Shown in pieces: positions 1-7,700 of a stretch of 10,711 nucleotides of DNA (its first letter is position 1; each line of letters opens with the position of its first letter). This stretch comes from JAUXFK01 sp034189035 (lineage in GTDB: Bacteria > Desulfobacterota > UBA8473), in assembly GCA_034189035.1 (NCBI GenBank), contig JAXHVA010000126.1, positions 1 through 10,711 of the forward strand. Direction: 5' to 3'. The translations under genes and the position numbers were made by a program. The notes below the pieces were generated by a model that worked only from the letters and a program-made list of their open reading frames with translations, was not told the origin of the DNA and ran no database searches.

Positions 1-439
1 TTCCGGGAGAACCTCTATTGTGCTTTACTTTGCCAAGGGCTGTCAGTAGATTCTCTCTATCAGAAACTCTCTCCATAAGCTTTTCTTCTCCAACCGGACT
101 GGCGGTGTCGGCATACGTCATCATTTCCAGCCGCGCTCGCTGAAAACCTTCGCTATCTATGAAGAAGTGTTGCAGGAGGTGACGGTTTCTCATTGCTGCA
201 TCAATTGAGCTACCTGCTGGACAATTGCACTTGACGCACGTTAGAGTAATTGCCCTCCCACCCAGTGACTCGGGAGGAGCATGTTCAAGTGTAAGATCAC
301 CACTGTCTATCGCATCTGAAAGGAATTCGGTGCCACAAATTGGACAAACGTATCCGGCCAGATACTCAGCTGAGAGCTTGTTGAGTGCCTTGTTACCAAG
401 GTCAAAGAACCGCTGTTTCTTGGCTTTCCTAGATTTCAT
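1..439 (-). CDS. HNH-endonuclease-like protein, 3' end beyond window
   Basis: This gene is open from an ATG at 439 to the window edge (146 codons) and continues to the left. The visible part has a CPIC pair at residues 32-35, then LEHAPPESLGG (51-61) and a TCVKCN block (67-72) followed by AGSSID (75-80). Two CxxC pairs around an E-H and an N fit the beta-beta-alpha metal fold of HNH nucleases, and the spacing resembles small bacterial HNH proteins with an EHxPPxSLGG signature. The N-terminus is basic (KSRKAKKQR), suiting nucleic-acid contact. A Shine-Dalgarno-like AGGGA lies about 6 bases before the ATG. It is the first gene of a cassette starting at 487, so its attC should lie left of the window. 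The HNH fold is inferred from motifs. Whether it cuts DNA, and whether it is a defence effector, is not shown. Confidence 0.8.
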   Translation of the reverse strand, partial: MKSRKAKKQRFFDLGNKALNKLSAEYLAGYVCPICGTEFLSDAIDSGDLTLEHAPPESLGGRAITLTCVKCNCPAGSSIDAAMRNRHLLQHFFIDSEGFQRARLEMMTYADTASPVGEEKLMERVSDRENLLTALGKVKHNRGSPG

Positions 440-481
440 GTTCGGTCCCTAGCCTGCTGCCAACCGACTGAGTATGCTGAC

Positions 482-576
482 GCCCAACGGAAAACTCACC
501 TGCCGCCAACACTGCGGGGCAGAGCCTCTCAAAAAGCTCGGTCCCCGCTGAGGTGCGGAAAACCAGTGCGTTAGTG
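482..576 (-). other. attC: attC site G (end of gene-less cassette)
   Basis: On the minus strand R'' is CACTAAC (576-570) and R' is GTTGGGC (488-482), 95 bp in all. The R'' core is the exact reverse complement of GTTAGTG, the start of the same cassette at attC A. The central stem is CTGCGGGG (512-519) against CCCCGCTG (543-550), 7 of 8 paired. The rest of the palindrome is less regular than in the other sites, so this is the weakest fold of the seven. The core match and position still make it a convincing attC. Confidence 0.8.
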
Positions 577-643
577 CAGGTCCCTCACCGTTCCATAATA
601 CCAGGATAAAGATAAAATGCTTGCATTTTCTATAGAACACTAA
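488..643 (-). mobile_element. Gene-less 156-bp integron cassette
   Basis: The unit runs from the recombination point in attC A to that in attC G. After removing its own attC only about 67 bp remain. These hold no credible gene: the longest ATG frame is 13 codons, and a longer GTG frame (640 to 449) runs through the attC and into the next cassette. The 67 bp contain an AAAATGC/GCATTTT inverted repeat. Short cassettes without reading frames are known from integrons and may carry promoters, small RNAs or nothing useful. I see no strong promoter here. Confidence 0.8.
614..629. repeat. 16-bp inverted repeat in the gene-less cassette
   Basis: AAAATGC (614-620) and GCATTTT (623-629) are perfect 7-base arms around a TT spacer. 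The two-base loop is too tight for a good RNA hairpin, so a protein-binding site is likelier than a terminator. It may also be chance in AT-rich DNA. Confidence 0.35.
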
Positions 644-700
644 CGTTGCTTTTCAGCGGGCGCGCGTTTTTTGCGCTCCGCTGCAAAAGCCTTGTTATCT
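638..700 (-). other. attC: attC site A (end of DUF4062 cassette)
   Basis: On the minus strand R'' is AGATAAC (700-694) and R' is GTTAGTG (644-638), 63 bp. The arms are TTTTGCAGCGG next to R'' and CCGCTGAAAA next to R', perfectly paired except for one extra G in the R''-side arm. That is the expected extrahelical base of an L'' arm and sets the orientation as minus. R'' is the exact complement of the cassette start GTTATCT at attC B. Confidence 0.93.
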
Positions 701-738
701 TATAATAATTTGATGGCATGCTCGTCGGTTGAAATATT

Positions 739-2283
739 TTATTTTTTCATAATTTCTTCTATTTTTTCAATAAATGCATTGTTTCTAGCAATGAATGCAC
801 TAACTTCGAATTGGGGCCCCTTAATAACTTCAAATCCGAGGTCAATAAAACACTGTGCTTTTGCGTCCATTGTGTCTCCGCTACAACCAACACAGAAGGC
901 AACAGGATGATTTTGATAAAAAGAATCCCATGTAAGCCCATCTATACTATCTGATTCTTGGTCTAATACAAAATGGCATCTTCCAACGATAATTTCCATA
1001 TCAATTTTTTCTTCTGTAATAAAAAGCATTACAGGTAACCCCGTATAATACATATACCTTTTAAATAATTTATTATGATAACTTCCAACATGAGGGCCAA
1101 AACATTTTTTTACTTTATTTTCAAGGGCGCTTGTTAAAGTTCTTCCACCCCTGTCTTTATCAGCTACAATTTTGTGGTCACTTCCGAGTTGTAAACCAGA
1201 AATAGCACCTAACAAAAGTACAGGGGATTCACTTTTAAGCGCTCCTTCACTATTTGCCAATTTTTCAATTACGAGCTTTGCATCACTATCAATTGGATCT
1301 GGAGGATAATCGGGGTCTTTTTCAGGCAATTCTTCGATAATACCATATGATGCACCATATGGTTCTCTTGGGTAACTCAATGGAAAAAGAGAACAAGGAA
1401 CATTAGCAGTAAGCCAGTGATGCAAGTATGCTAAAACATTGTTTGTCCTTATATCTACATTGGCATTTCGTTCACGAAGAAACTTAGCAAGCTGGTTTGC
1501 AACAAAAACAATAGTTGAGCCTGATTCAAGGAATAGATTAATTTTATTTTTTATTATCTGATTTCCATATTTCTGTACGAAGAATCGCGCAAGTTCAGTT
1601 TTTTTATCGACTTTTTCTGTACATCTTTGATCTAATTTTTCAAATCTGGTGATACTCCTAACAATCTGAACGATGAACTCGTTTCCTGAAGCATATGTTA
1701 AAAATTGTTTTTGTTCGGTAGTCCCCTCCCATGTAAGACCCGGCTTTTGGCATTTTGGTATCTCTTCTTTTAGAGCTTCAAGTACTAAATATTTGAACTC
1801 ATCCTCAGGTGACCACTGTTTATAAAAGCGTTTTTTAACTTTTTCATGAAAATCTTCAAGGAGTTTTTTATTGTTGATTTCCTTTAAATCCATGGGATTA
1901 TTATGATCCAGCTTGTCTCTACGTATTTTTATTTCATCATTACAGAGAATGAATGGAATTATTAGTAGACCATTTTTTTCTGCAAGATCGTATTCAATTT
2001 CAGTATAGCTTTTATCTTTACCTTCTGAAATTTCACCATATCTATGCCCAAGAATTACAAGATAAATTTGGCTATCTTCTATCGATTTTTCAATTACTTC
2101 AAAGTCTGTAGCATGAGAAGCAGCAAAATTTTCTAATGCTATAGGTATGTGGTGCTGGTCAACTACAACGCTTATTGCCTTTTTACGTTCCTCCTTTAAA
2201 TCCATGAAAGTCGAACTAATAAAAATTTGGAATCGTCGGTCCTCTTGGAATTTTCTGTCTTCTGAATATATTTGTTCAACCAT
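739..2283 (-). CDS. DUF4062 protein with DeoR/ISOCOT-like second half
   Basis: This 514-aa protein starts at ATG 2283, with an AAAGG-type ribosome site about 9 bases upstream. Residues 18-112 match DUF4062: FISSTFMDLKEER (21-33), YLVILGHRYGE (74-84) and SYTEIEYDLAEKNG (92-105). DUF4062 is a flavodoxin-like fold related to TIR and nucleoside deoxyribosyltransferase domains and is common in conflict proteins. The glutamates in the SxTExEY motif are candidate active-site residues by analogy only. The region from about 240 to 445 resembles the sugar-phosphate sensor of DeoR regulators (ISOCOT fold): INLFLESGSTIVFVANQL (248-265) matches the usual IFLDAGTTT pattern, RTNN (279-282) the VTNS/VTNN strand end, and LLLGAISG (356-363) the FLGADG turn. 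No DeoR helix-turn-helix and no STAND ATPase is seen. The pairing suggests a sensor of a phosphorylated small molecule joined to a nucleotide-processing effector, but this is inference. No signal peptide or membrane segment is seen. Confidence 0.85.
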   Translation of the reverse strand: MVEQIYSEDRKFQEDRRFQIFISSTFMDLKEERKKAISVVVDQHHIPIALENFAASHATDFEVIEKSIEDSQIYLVILGHRYGEISEGKDKSYTEIEYDLAEKNGLLIIPFILCNDEIKIRRDKLDHNNPMDLKEINNKKLLEDFHEKVKKRFYKQWSPEDEFKYLVLEALKEEIPKCQKPGLTWEGTTEQKQFLTYASGNEFIVQIVRSITRFEKLDQRCTEKVDKKTELARFFVQKYGNQIIKNKINLFLESGSTIVFVANQLAKFLRERNANVDIRTNNVLAYLHHWLTANVPCSLFPLSYPREPYGASYGIIEELPEKDPDYPPDPIDSDAKLVIEKLANSEGALKSESPVLLLGAISGLQLGSDHKIVADKDRGGRTLTSALENKVKKCFGPHVGSYHNKLFKRYMYYTGLPVMLFITEEKIDMEIIVGRCHFVLDQESDSIDGLTWDSFYQNHPVAFCVGCSGDTMDAKAQCFIDLGFEVIKGPQFEVSAFIARNNAFIEKIEEIMKK

Positions 2284-2316
2284 TTTATTCTACCTTTTCA
2301 ATTCAATCCATTAAAA

Positions 2317-2346
2317 TTTATATTATTATCTACATATACTTATCAA
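2317..2346 (-). promoter_or_regulatory. Candidate sigma70 promoter inside the DUF4062 cassette
   Basis: On the minus strand a TTGATA box (2346-2341, 5 of 6 to consensus) is followed after 18 bases by TATAAA (2322-2317, 5 of 6). The -10 box ends 33 bases before the ATG. The region is very AT-rich, so a chance match is possible. If real, this gene would not depend on the integron's shared promoter. Confidence 0.4.
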
Positions 2347-2378
2347 TGCTGACTGCAAATTTCAGAGACGGTATTAAA

Positions 2379-2439
2379 AGATAACGCTGCTAATCAGCCG
2401 CGCGGCTTTTTAGCGTCGGCTGAATTAGCCTTGTTAGCC
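2379..2439 (-). other. attC: attC site B (end of restriction cassette)
   Basis: On the minus strand R'' is GGCTAAC (2439-2433) and R' is GTTATCT (2385-2379), 61 bp. The arms GGCTAATTCAGCC and GGCTGATTAGC pair with one extra T in the R''-side arm, the expected extrahelical base. R'' is the exact complement of the cassette start at attC C (eight bases). The res stop codon is only five bases from the extended R'' core. Confidence 0.93.
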
Positions 2440-2444
2440 CTTTT

Positions 2445-4967
2445 TCACGATCCATTTTTTTCCAATTCTGCATCAAGTTTTGAGCTGAAATTAAAATTGC
2501 CATTTATTATTTGATTAAAGAAATAATCATAATCCTCTGGCGTTAGGAAATTAAAATAATATTTCAACCTATTTTGTTGATCATTTAGAGTTCTAAAATG
2601 CTTCTTCGCTGCTTTGAATTTTGCTTTGTTCTCGTCTGATGGGTCACGTATTTCTTCATCACCTTTAATCTCAGCCACCAAAATGGTATCATCAATTTTT
2701 ATAAAGAAATCAGGATTAAAACGTCCTCGTTTAGGATGTTCGCCTTTTTTCCATGAATACTCAATCGGATAAAAATCCTGATCCGTTGATTTTAGCCAAG
2801 CTTCAACAGTTTTTGCGTTTTCTGCAGCGATCAGTCTTTTAATAAACAAACGCTCAGGTTTATGATCAGATATGACCAGATTCAACGGGGTCTTAAAATT
2901 AAAAGTGTTATCTATCTTTTCAAGTGCTGAGACTGGTCTTGAATCATCACTTTCCAGTTCTTTCAAAAAAATCATGGATTCTTCATCACTTAATTTCAAA
3001 GTCAAGTCATCATAGAAAATAGATGATTCTCCTCTTTTTATCGAAGCATAGCCAACGCTGTTCCGACTTCGTTCATTGGTGCTTTTTTCAAATAAAGCCT
3101 TAGGTGACATGCGATATCTGACTGCCTTAGCCGCAGATCGGTGTATTACGCCAAAAGCCTGATAAATTCTCTGCCGGTTATCATCACTTACCTGGTTGGT
3201 TTTTTCACCTATGCGATCTAAGGAATTATAAATAAGTTTTTTTAACCAATCTAAATTATACTTATCCGCATAATTGGTCGGATTATCTTCGTTTGCCGTT
3301 TCCATATCGATCGATTTGAATCGATTATGCAGTTGCTCCGCTATCTCATCTACTGAAAACATTTTATATTTGACCAAGGTTTTTTTTCTGCGGGCTTCCC
3401 CGGTCGTGGCTCGAACATATTCGGTTTCTCTTTCCAGTGCAGGCGCTTGTCGAATTAGGGTAATAAATCCCTTGGTAAATTCGTATTCTTTCTCCTGCTT
3501 ATATTCTTCGGTTTCTGTCAATTTCGCATAATCAATATTGTGTATTGAAAAATTATAGTCTGATTTCTTTTTAACTGGAAATGAATAAGCCCGCTTTTCG
3601 ATTTCCAGCACTTCATCAACCAAATGCTTAATTCTGCCTGACCAACGGTCATGGTTAAATACTGTAACAACGGGCTTTTGTCCCAGGTACACTTCTGGAA
3701 TTCTCAGCCCCCTTCCAAGCACCTGGGCAATTAACAACTTGCTGTCAAATGCTCTTTCTTCATGAGGAACAATTTGGAATACATTTTTAACATCCCATCC
3801 TTCTGTAAGCATGCTTACTGATGTTATCCATTCAACGGGGCTGTCTTTTCTGTCAACATCAGCCAATTTTCTCACATTTTCCTTATGCTTCGGAGAAGAT
3901 GTGACTTCCAGAACCTTTTTACTTGCATCTTTTACGGAAATATTTTCCGTTTCTGCAATAAATTCAATTAGATCATCCGTGAGTTTATTGCATGCTCTGA
4001 TGTCTTTTGTAATCAAAATAGTCAGGGGTTTTACAAGGCGATATTTTGAGGTCTTATTCTCACTGTGATTGTCATAAATCTTCTGGAATTTTTCATCCTG
4101 TGTATTAGAAGAGTCTTCCGCCACATAATCGATGGTTTTTACAAAACCTTCTTCTATGGCTTCCCGCAAAGAATAGCGGGTGATGACATCCGTAAAATAG
4201 TCATCGCCGATATAACATGTCCCCGATAAACCAACGATATATTTAAAACCGAATTCCGCATCCAGCAGAAATTCTTTCCACTTTTTAAACGATTTTCCTG
4301 TCTGATTGTAAACATGGTGGGTTTCATCATTGATAACAATTGTTCTTTCACCTTTGCCTGCCAGGCTTTCCCTGATTGATGATTTGACATGTTCATAAAG
4401 CGCGTGACAGTTTTCTATGCATATTGTTCCTATTGTGATGCTCTCAGTGGCATTGATGATGTGCGGGTTGTTAATGTCAGTATCCTCCGGCAACAAACCG
4501 CGCAGAGCTTCATCCCCGGAAAGTAATTTAAATTTTTCCATCAACCCGGATTCAATGGTCGTTGAAGGGCAGACCACTAAAACATGATCAACAGCGCCTT
4601 CGGCTAACAAAATGCGGGCAATGCCATAAATGACATAACTTTTGCCTGTTCCTGTCGCAAGATCGAGTGAACAAGACAGCTTATCCGGCATCTGCAAATG
4701 TCTTTTTAGTTGTTCAAAGGATCCGAACAAGGACTGCAAGGTTTCGTTGGAATCATAGCTTTCTTCCGCCAATTCAGTCAGATTATTATAATTTTTCCCA
4801 AGAATATAAAAAAGCGTGTTGCGGATGGCGGTTTTCTGGTATTCCCGCTCGCCACACAATGCATCCAGAAACGGTTCGTATTTATTAATATCAAAGACCG
4901 TGGGATTGACGCTTTTGCTCACTCGTAAAACAAGATCCTTGTTAAGAAGGCGTTTATGATCGAGCAT
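2445..4967 (-). CDS. res: Type III restriction endonuclease subunit Res
   Basis: This 840-aa protein is the ATP-dependent translocase/nuclease subunit of a Type III restriction-modification system. It needs the Mod subunit for recognition and cuts DNA near unmodified sites. It contains superfamily 2 helicase motifs in order: Walker A ATGTGKS (104-110), a DEAD-like box DETHH (214-218), GLSGT (246-250), LTEGWDVKNV (387-396) and the arginine-finger motif QVLGRGLRIP (415-424). A C-terminal PD-(D/E)xK nuclease has PD at about 752-753 and EIK at about 766-768. All key residues are present and the length is typical for Res, so it is probably active. The ATG lies one base after the mod stop, with a perfect AGGAGG eight bases upstream, so the two are translationally linked. 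It ends five bases from attC B. Confidence 0.96.
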   Translation of the reverse strand: MLDHKRLLNKDLVLRVSKSVNPTVFDINKYEPFLDALCGEREYQKTAIRNTLFYILGKNYNNLTELAEESYDSNETLQSLFGSFEQLKRHLQMPDKLSCSLDLATGTGKSYVIYGIARILLAEGAVDHVLVVCPSTTIESGLMEKFKLLSGDEALRGLLPEDTDINNPHIINATESITIGTICIENCHALYEHVKSSIRESLAGKGERTIVINDETHHVYNQTGKSFKKWKEFLLDAEFGFKYIVGLSGTCYIGDDYFTDVITRYSLREAIEEGFVKTIDYVAEDSSNTQDEKFQKIYDNHSENKTSKYRLVKPLTILITKDIRACNKLTDDLIEFIAETENISVKDASKKVLEVTSSPKHKENVRKLADVDRKDSPVEWITSVSMLTEGWDVKNVFQIVPHEERAFDSKLLIAQVLGRGLRIPEVYLGQKPVVTVFNHDRWSGRIKHLVDEVLEIEKRAYSFPVKKKSDYNFSIHNIDYAKLTETEEYKQEKEYEFTKGFITLIRQAPALERETEYVRATTGEARRKKTLVKYKMFSVDEIAEQLHNRFKSIDMETANEDNPTNYADKYNLDWLKKLIYNSLDRIGEKTNQVSDDNRQRIYQAFGVIHRSAAKAVRYRMSPKALFEKSTNERSRNSVGYASIKRGESSIFYDDLTLKLSDEESMIFLKELESDDSRPVSALEKIDNTFNFKTPLNLVISDHKPERLFIKRLIAAENAKTVEAWLKSTDQDFYPIEYSWKKGEHPKRGRFNPDFFIKIDDTILVAEIKGDEEIRDPSDENKAKFKAAKKHFRTLNDQQNRLKYYFNFLTPEDYDYFFNQIINGNFNFSSKLDAELEKNGS

Positions 4968-4968
4968 A

Positions 4969-6933
4969 TCACTTGCCTCCTTTTTGTTTTCGTTTAGAGC
5001 CGGAAAAATCTTTTAACGTCTTGACTTCCCGGTATTCATTTCCATATATGTCCAGATAAATAATCATGATCTGTTCTTCAAATGCGTCAACAGGCAAATT
5101 AACCTTCCATCCGTTTTTTTCTATATCGCTGGCATAATAAACTTTGTCCGGGTTAAAAATATCTCCATCATAACTGAAATCGGCCATGATCATTGAAAGC
5201 GATTCCCGGTTCTCCCGTAGGCTTGCTCCTTTCAGCATGGCTTCGCTTCTGAATGTATTGATTTTAATCGTGGCAGATTCAACCGTTTGCCCTTTCGGTT
5301 TTTCCACAGAGTAAGTACATTCAACTTTGGGTTGACGGATAAAATCAAACCCAACGGCATCAACGGTGTCGTTAACCTGGGTTTCATCGATAGGTTGTTT
5401 GATGGCTACAAAATCCTTATTGTGCAGTTCATTGATGATGGAATAGGGAATGCGCAGGATGTAATAGCGTACCGAACCTTTGTCGATGTAATCTTCCAAA
5501 AATGTAACACTGGCGGCAGGTGCTATGATAAAGAATTGCTTTCCGATTTTTGCGCCGATCATAGAATGAAGATCATCAATAAAACCATAATCCAGCACCA
5601 CGCCGCCTTCTTTTTGATAATCAAAAACCAGCACGTCGGAACGTCCCTTGTAGCCGTCAAGTTCAATGCCGGACAGTGTATGCTTTTCATCCCTGCAATT
5701 GAAAAGCAGCAGGGCAAAACGCCGCCATTCTTCAAGGGGTAACTGCTTGAGTTTGGAGAAATCATAAAGACCGGCATGGTAAAGTGTGAAAGGTTTTGGT
5801 TTTAATGCTTTGCCTTTGTTACCTGTTCCACTTTTCAGGTTCAGCAGGCGTTTCTGCATCGTGTGAATGGCCAGTTTTCCGCAGTCAATTCCTATCCAGC
5901 GACGGCCTAATTTCTCTGCAACGGCTAAGGTTGTGCCTGATCCTGCGAATACGTCTAAAGCAATATCTCCTTTGTTTGATGAAGCCTTTATGATTCTCTC
6001 AAGTAAAGCCTCTGGTTTTTGTGTTGGATAATCTATTCTTTCAAAGGCTTGTGAGTTTATATAGTTAATATCCCAAACATCAGGAGCAATAGTTTTGCCA
6101 GTTTCAACTGTTACAACTCTTGCATAATCATCTAATTTAATGCGGCCTTTTTTAACTGCTTCATCTACTTTTTCTTTATCATATATCAATAGCTGTGGCT
6201 GCCTTTTACCATCAATATAAACAGAGTTTCTATCCCACCCTTTATCATGCTTTTTCTTCTGCCCTTCTGTCGTCTCAACAAAGACGGGATTTAATTTTCC
6301 TGCTTTACTTTTTGAATAAAATAGCAAAGTATCATGCATTTTTTGAAAAGAATAGCTACCTGCTGTCCACCTCCTGTAAAACCAAATTATTTCATTTTTA
6401 AGATTATTCTCTTTGAATATTTCATCCATTATTACTTTGATGTAATGACTTTTTTTCCAGTCAAGGTGTACATAGATACTGCCGTCATCAGCGAGCAATT
6501 CTCTTAATAAAATCAATCTTTTTCTTAAAAACTCAACAAATTTTGCCCCAGCAATTTTATCTTGATAAGCCTTTTGATCCTGGCTCCCCTTAAACTCCTG
6601 TTTTGTAGCAAAAGGCGGATCAATATAAATCAGCTTTACTCGCCCTTTGACCTCAGGATCATCCAAAAGGGATTTCATTATTTGCAAATTATCACCGAAA
6701 ATCAGTTTATTCGACCAATTTCCGCCATTTTTGCCAAAGGTTTTTATAGGTTGCAGTGGCACAGCCATGGTATCGGCTAAAATGTCCTCCTCTCGTTCCT
6801 TGCCCGCATACACCAGTTCATATTCCTTTTTCTCTGGTGGGAAAAGAACATGCTTATAATCCAAAGGCAGGTCTTCGCCTTTTTCCAGTAATTCAATAAT
6901 CCTTTTCCGGTCTCTACCATTTAATTTAGCCAC
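4969..6933 (-). CDS. mod: Type III DNA methyltransferase subunit Mod
   Basis: This 654-aa protein recognises the target and methylates adenine N6, protecting host DNA and guiding Res. Motif IV is DPPF (105-108) and motif I is DVFAGSGTT (327-335). Motif IV coming before motif I makes it a beta-class amino-methyltransferase, the class of Type III Mod proteins. YPTQKPEALLERII (302-315) is the conserved motif X region just before motif I. The stretch at about 185-300 between the motifs is the likely target-recognition region, which usually varies between relatives, so the recognition sequence cannot be predicted. The start is GTG at 6933, chosen because AGGAG lies six bases before it and it follows radC by 16 bases. 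The C-terminal 280 residues are not recognised as a separate domain. It appears intact. Confidence 0.96.
   Translation of the reverse strand: MAKLNGRDRKRIIELLEKGEDLPLDYKHVLFPPEKKEYELVYAGKEREEDILADTMAVPLQPIKTFGKNGGNWSNKLIFGDNLQIMKSLLDDPEVKGRVKLIYIDPPFATKQEFKGSQDQKAYQDKIAGAKFVEFLRKRLILLRELLADDGSIYVHLDWKKSHYIKVIMDEIFKENNLKNEIIWFYRRWTAGSYSFQKMHDTLLFYSKSKAGKLNPVFVETTEGQKKKHDKGWDRNSVYIDGKRQPQLLIYDKEKVDEAVKKGRIKLDDYARVVTVETGKTIAPDVWDINYINSQAFERIDYPTQKPEALLERIIKASSNKGDIALDVFAGSGTTLAVAEKLGRRWIGIDCGKLAIHTMQKRLLNLKSGTGNKGKALKPKPFTLYHAGLYDFSKLKQLPLEEWRRFALLLFNCRDEKHTLSGIELDGYKGRSDVLVFDYQKEGGVVLDYGFIDDLHSMIGAKIGKQFFIIAPAASVTFLEDYIDKGSVRYYILRIPYSIINELHNKDFVAIKQPIDETQVNDTVDAVGFDFIRQPKVECTYSVEKPKGQTVESATIKINTFRSEAMLKGASLRENRESLSMIMADFSYDGDIFNPDKVYYASDIEKNGWKVNLPVDAFEEQIMIIYLDIYGNEYREVKTLKDFSGSKRKQKGGK
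4976..4981 (-). promoter_or_regulatory. Ribosome binding site of res, inside mod
   Basis: The minus strand reads AGGAGG, a full Shine-Dalgarno match, eight bases before the res ATG. It lies within the last codons of mod, whose TGA stop falls between it and the ATG. This fits coupled translation of the two subunits. Confidence 0.8.
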
Positions 6934-6939
6934 GAAAAA

Positions 6940-6944
6940 CTCCT
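6940..6944 (-). promoter_or_regulatory. Ribosome binding site of mod
   Basis: AGGAG on the minus strand, six bases before the GTG start at 6933. It decides the start codon, since no ATG stands at a comparable distance. Confidence 0.75.
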
Positions 6945-6949
6945 AAAAG

Positions 6950-7684
6950 TTATTTTATTGCCTCTATTTCATATTCTTCAATCAAGCCTTCATCGGCAAA
7001 GCTAAAATACGCATTTTCTCCTAAGATGACATGATCAAAAATCCGTAGTTCCATCGCTGAAGCGGCTTTTACCAAACCTACTGTCAGCCTTTTGTCCGCC
7101 TCGCTTGGCGCAGTATTTCCCGAAGGATGATTATGGGCTAAAATCATGGCCGGTGACTGATATTTCAAGGCGACCATCAAGATTTCCCTCACAGATGGAT
7201 TTACACGATCAACTGTTCCCGTATCAATGTCAATCACTTCAAAAATACGATTCCCTTTATCCAGCAAGAGTATTTTGAATAATTCCTTTTTTAAATCACG
7301 CATCAATGGCATTAGAAAATCCACAACATCAGAAGATGATTTAACCATGCCATGAAACGCTTTCTCCTCGCTCATCATCCGCCGTCCCAATTCAATAGCT
7401 GCTTTTATTTGGGCTATTTTGGCATCCTTTAGTCCCATGATTTCTTTGAATTCTGAAACATCAACGCCGCTCATTGTCCGTAATGATTTGAACTTATTTA
7501 ACAACTCCCGCCCAAGGTCAATAGCACTTTTACCTGTCGTTCCTGTTCTGATCAAAATGGCCAATAATTCAGCGTTACTTAAAACATGCTCGCCGTGTTT
7601 CAGTAACTTTTCCCTCGGCCTATCATCTTCAGGCCAATTACGAATCGAAGAGGAGTATTTTTTGGTCGCTGACTTTTCAATCAT
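6950..7684 (-). CDS. radC: RadC family (UPF0758) JAB/MPN-domain protein
   Basis: This 244-aa protein has the two-part layout of RadC. The N-terminal helix-hairpin-helix part (about 18-105) includes RPREKLLKHGEHVLSNAELLAILIRTG, here split as RPREKLL and LSNAELLAILIRTG. The C-terminal JAB/MPN domain (about 115-240) carries an upstream glutamate in PSVREILMVAL and the metal motif HNHPSGNTAPSEAD. The zinc-binding His, His and Asp and the catalytic Glu are all present. Length is typical. Despite its name the family has no proven role in DNA repair. Copies are frequent on prophages and beside restriction systems. Here it is the first gene of the restriction cassette, beginning only about 20 bases after the recombination point and without an obvious Shine-Dalgarno sequence, so it may rely on readthrough or leaderless-like initiation. 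A role linked to restriction is inferred from position only. Confidence 0.95.
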   Translation of the reverse strand: MIEKSATKKYSSSIRNWPEDDRPREKLLKHGEHVLSNAELLAILIRTGTTGKSAIDLGRELLNKFKSLRTMSGVDVSEFKEIMGLKDAKIAQIKAAIELGRRMMSEEKAFHGMVKSSSDVVDFLMPLMRDLKKELFKILLLDKGNRIFEVIDIDTGTVDRVNPSVREILMVALKYQSPAMILAHNHPSGNTAPSEADKRLTVGLVKAASAMELRIFDHVILGENAYFSFADEGLIEEYEIEAIK

Positions 7685-7700
7685 GGTTTATTTTCTATGG

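Larger units (their letters stand above)
644..2384 (-). mobile_element. Integron cassette, 1741 bp, DUF4062 gene
   Basis: The cassette is bounded by the recombination points of attC B (start, GTTATCT) and attC A (end, AGATAAC). These are exact reverse complements over seven bases and still match at an eighth. It holds one gene in the usual sense orientation with a leader of about 100 bp, long enough for its own promoter. Confidence 0.92.

Noticed and set aside
225..452. Plus-strand frame of 75 codons
   Set aside because: It is antisense to the HNH-like gene, whose CxxC and EH motifs are much stronger evidence for the minus strand.
449..640. Minus-strand 63-codon frame through the gene-less cassette
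   Set aside because: It begins at a GTG without a ribosome site, crosses the whole of attC G and ends in the next cassette's leader. Its translation has no domain-like character.
2400..2447. Intrinsic terminator after res
   Set aside because: The inverted repeat there is the attC B stem. No T run follows it on the minus strand at the right distance.
5287..5742. Plus-strand frame of 151 codons
   Set aside because: It lies entirely inside mod on the opposite strand, and mod has clear methyltransferase motifs there or in continuity. It has no ribosome site or recognisable domain.
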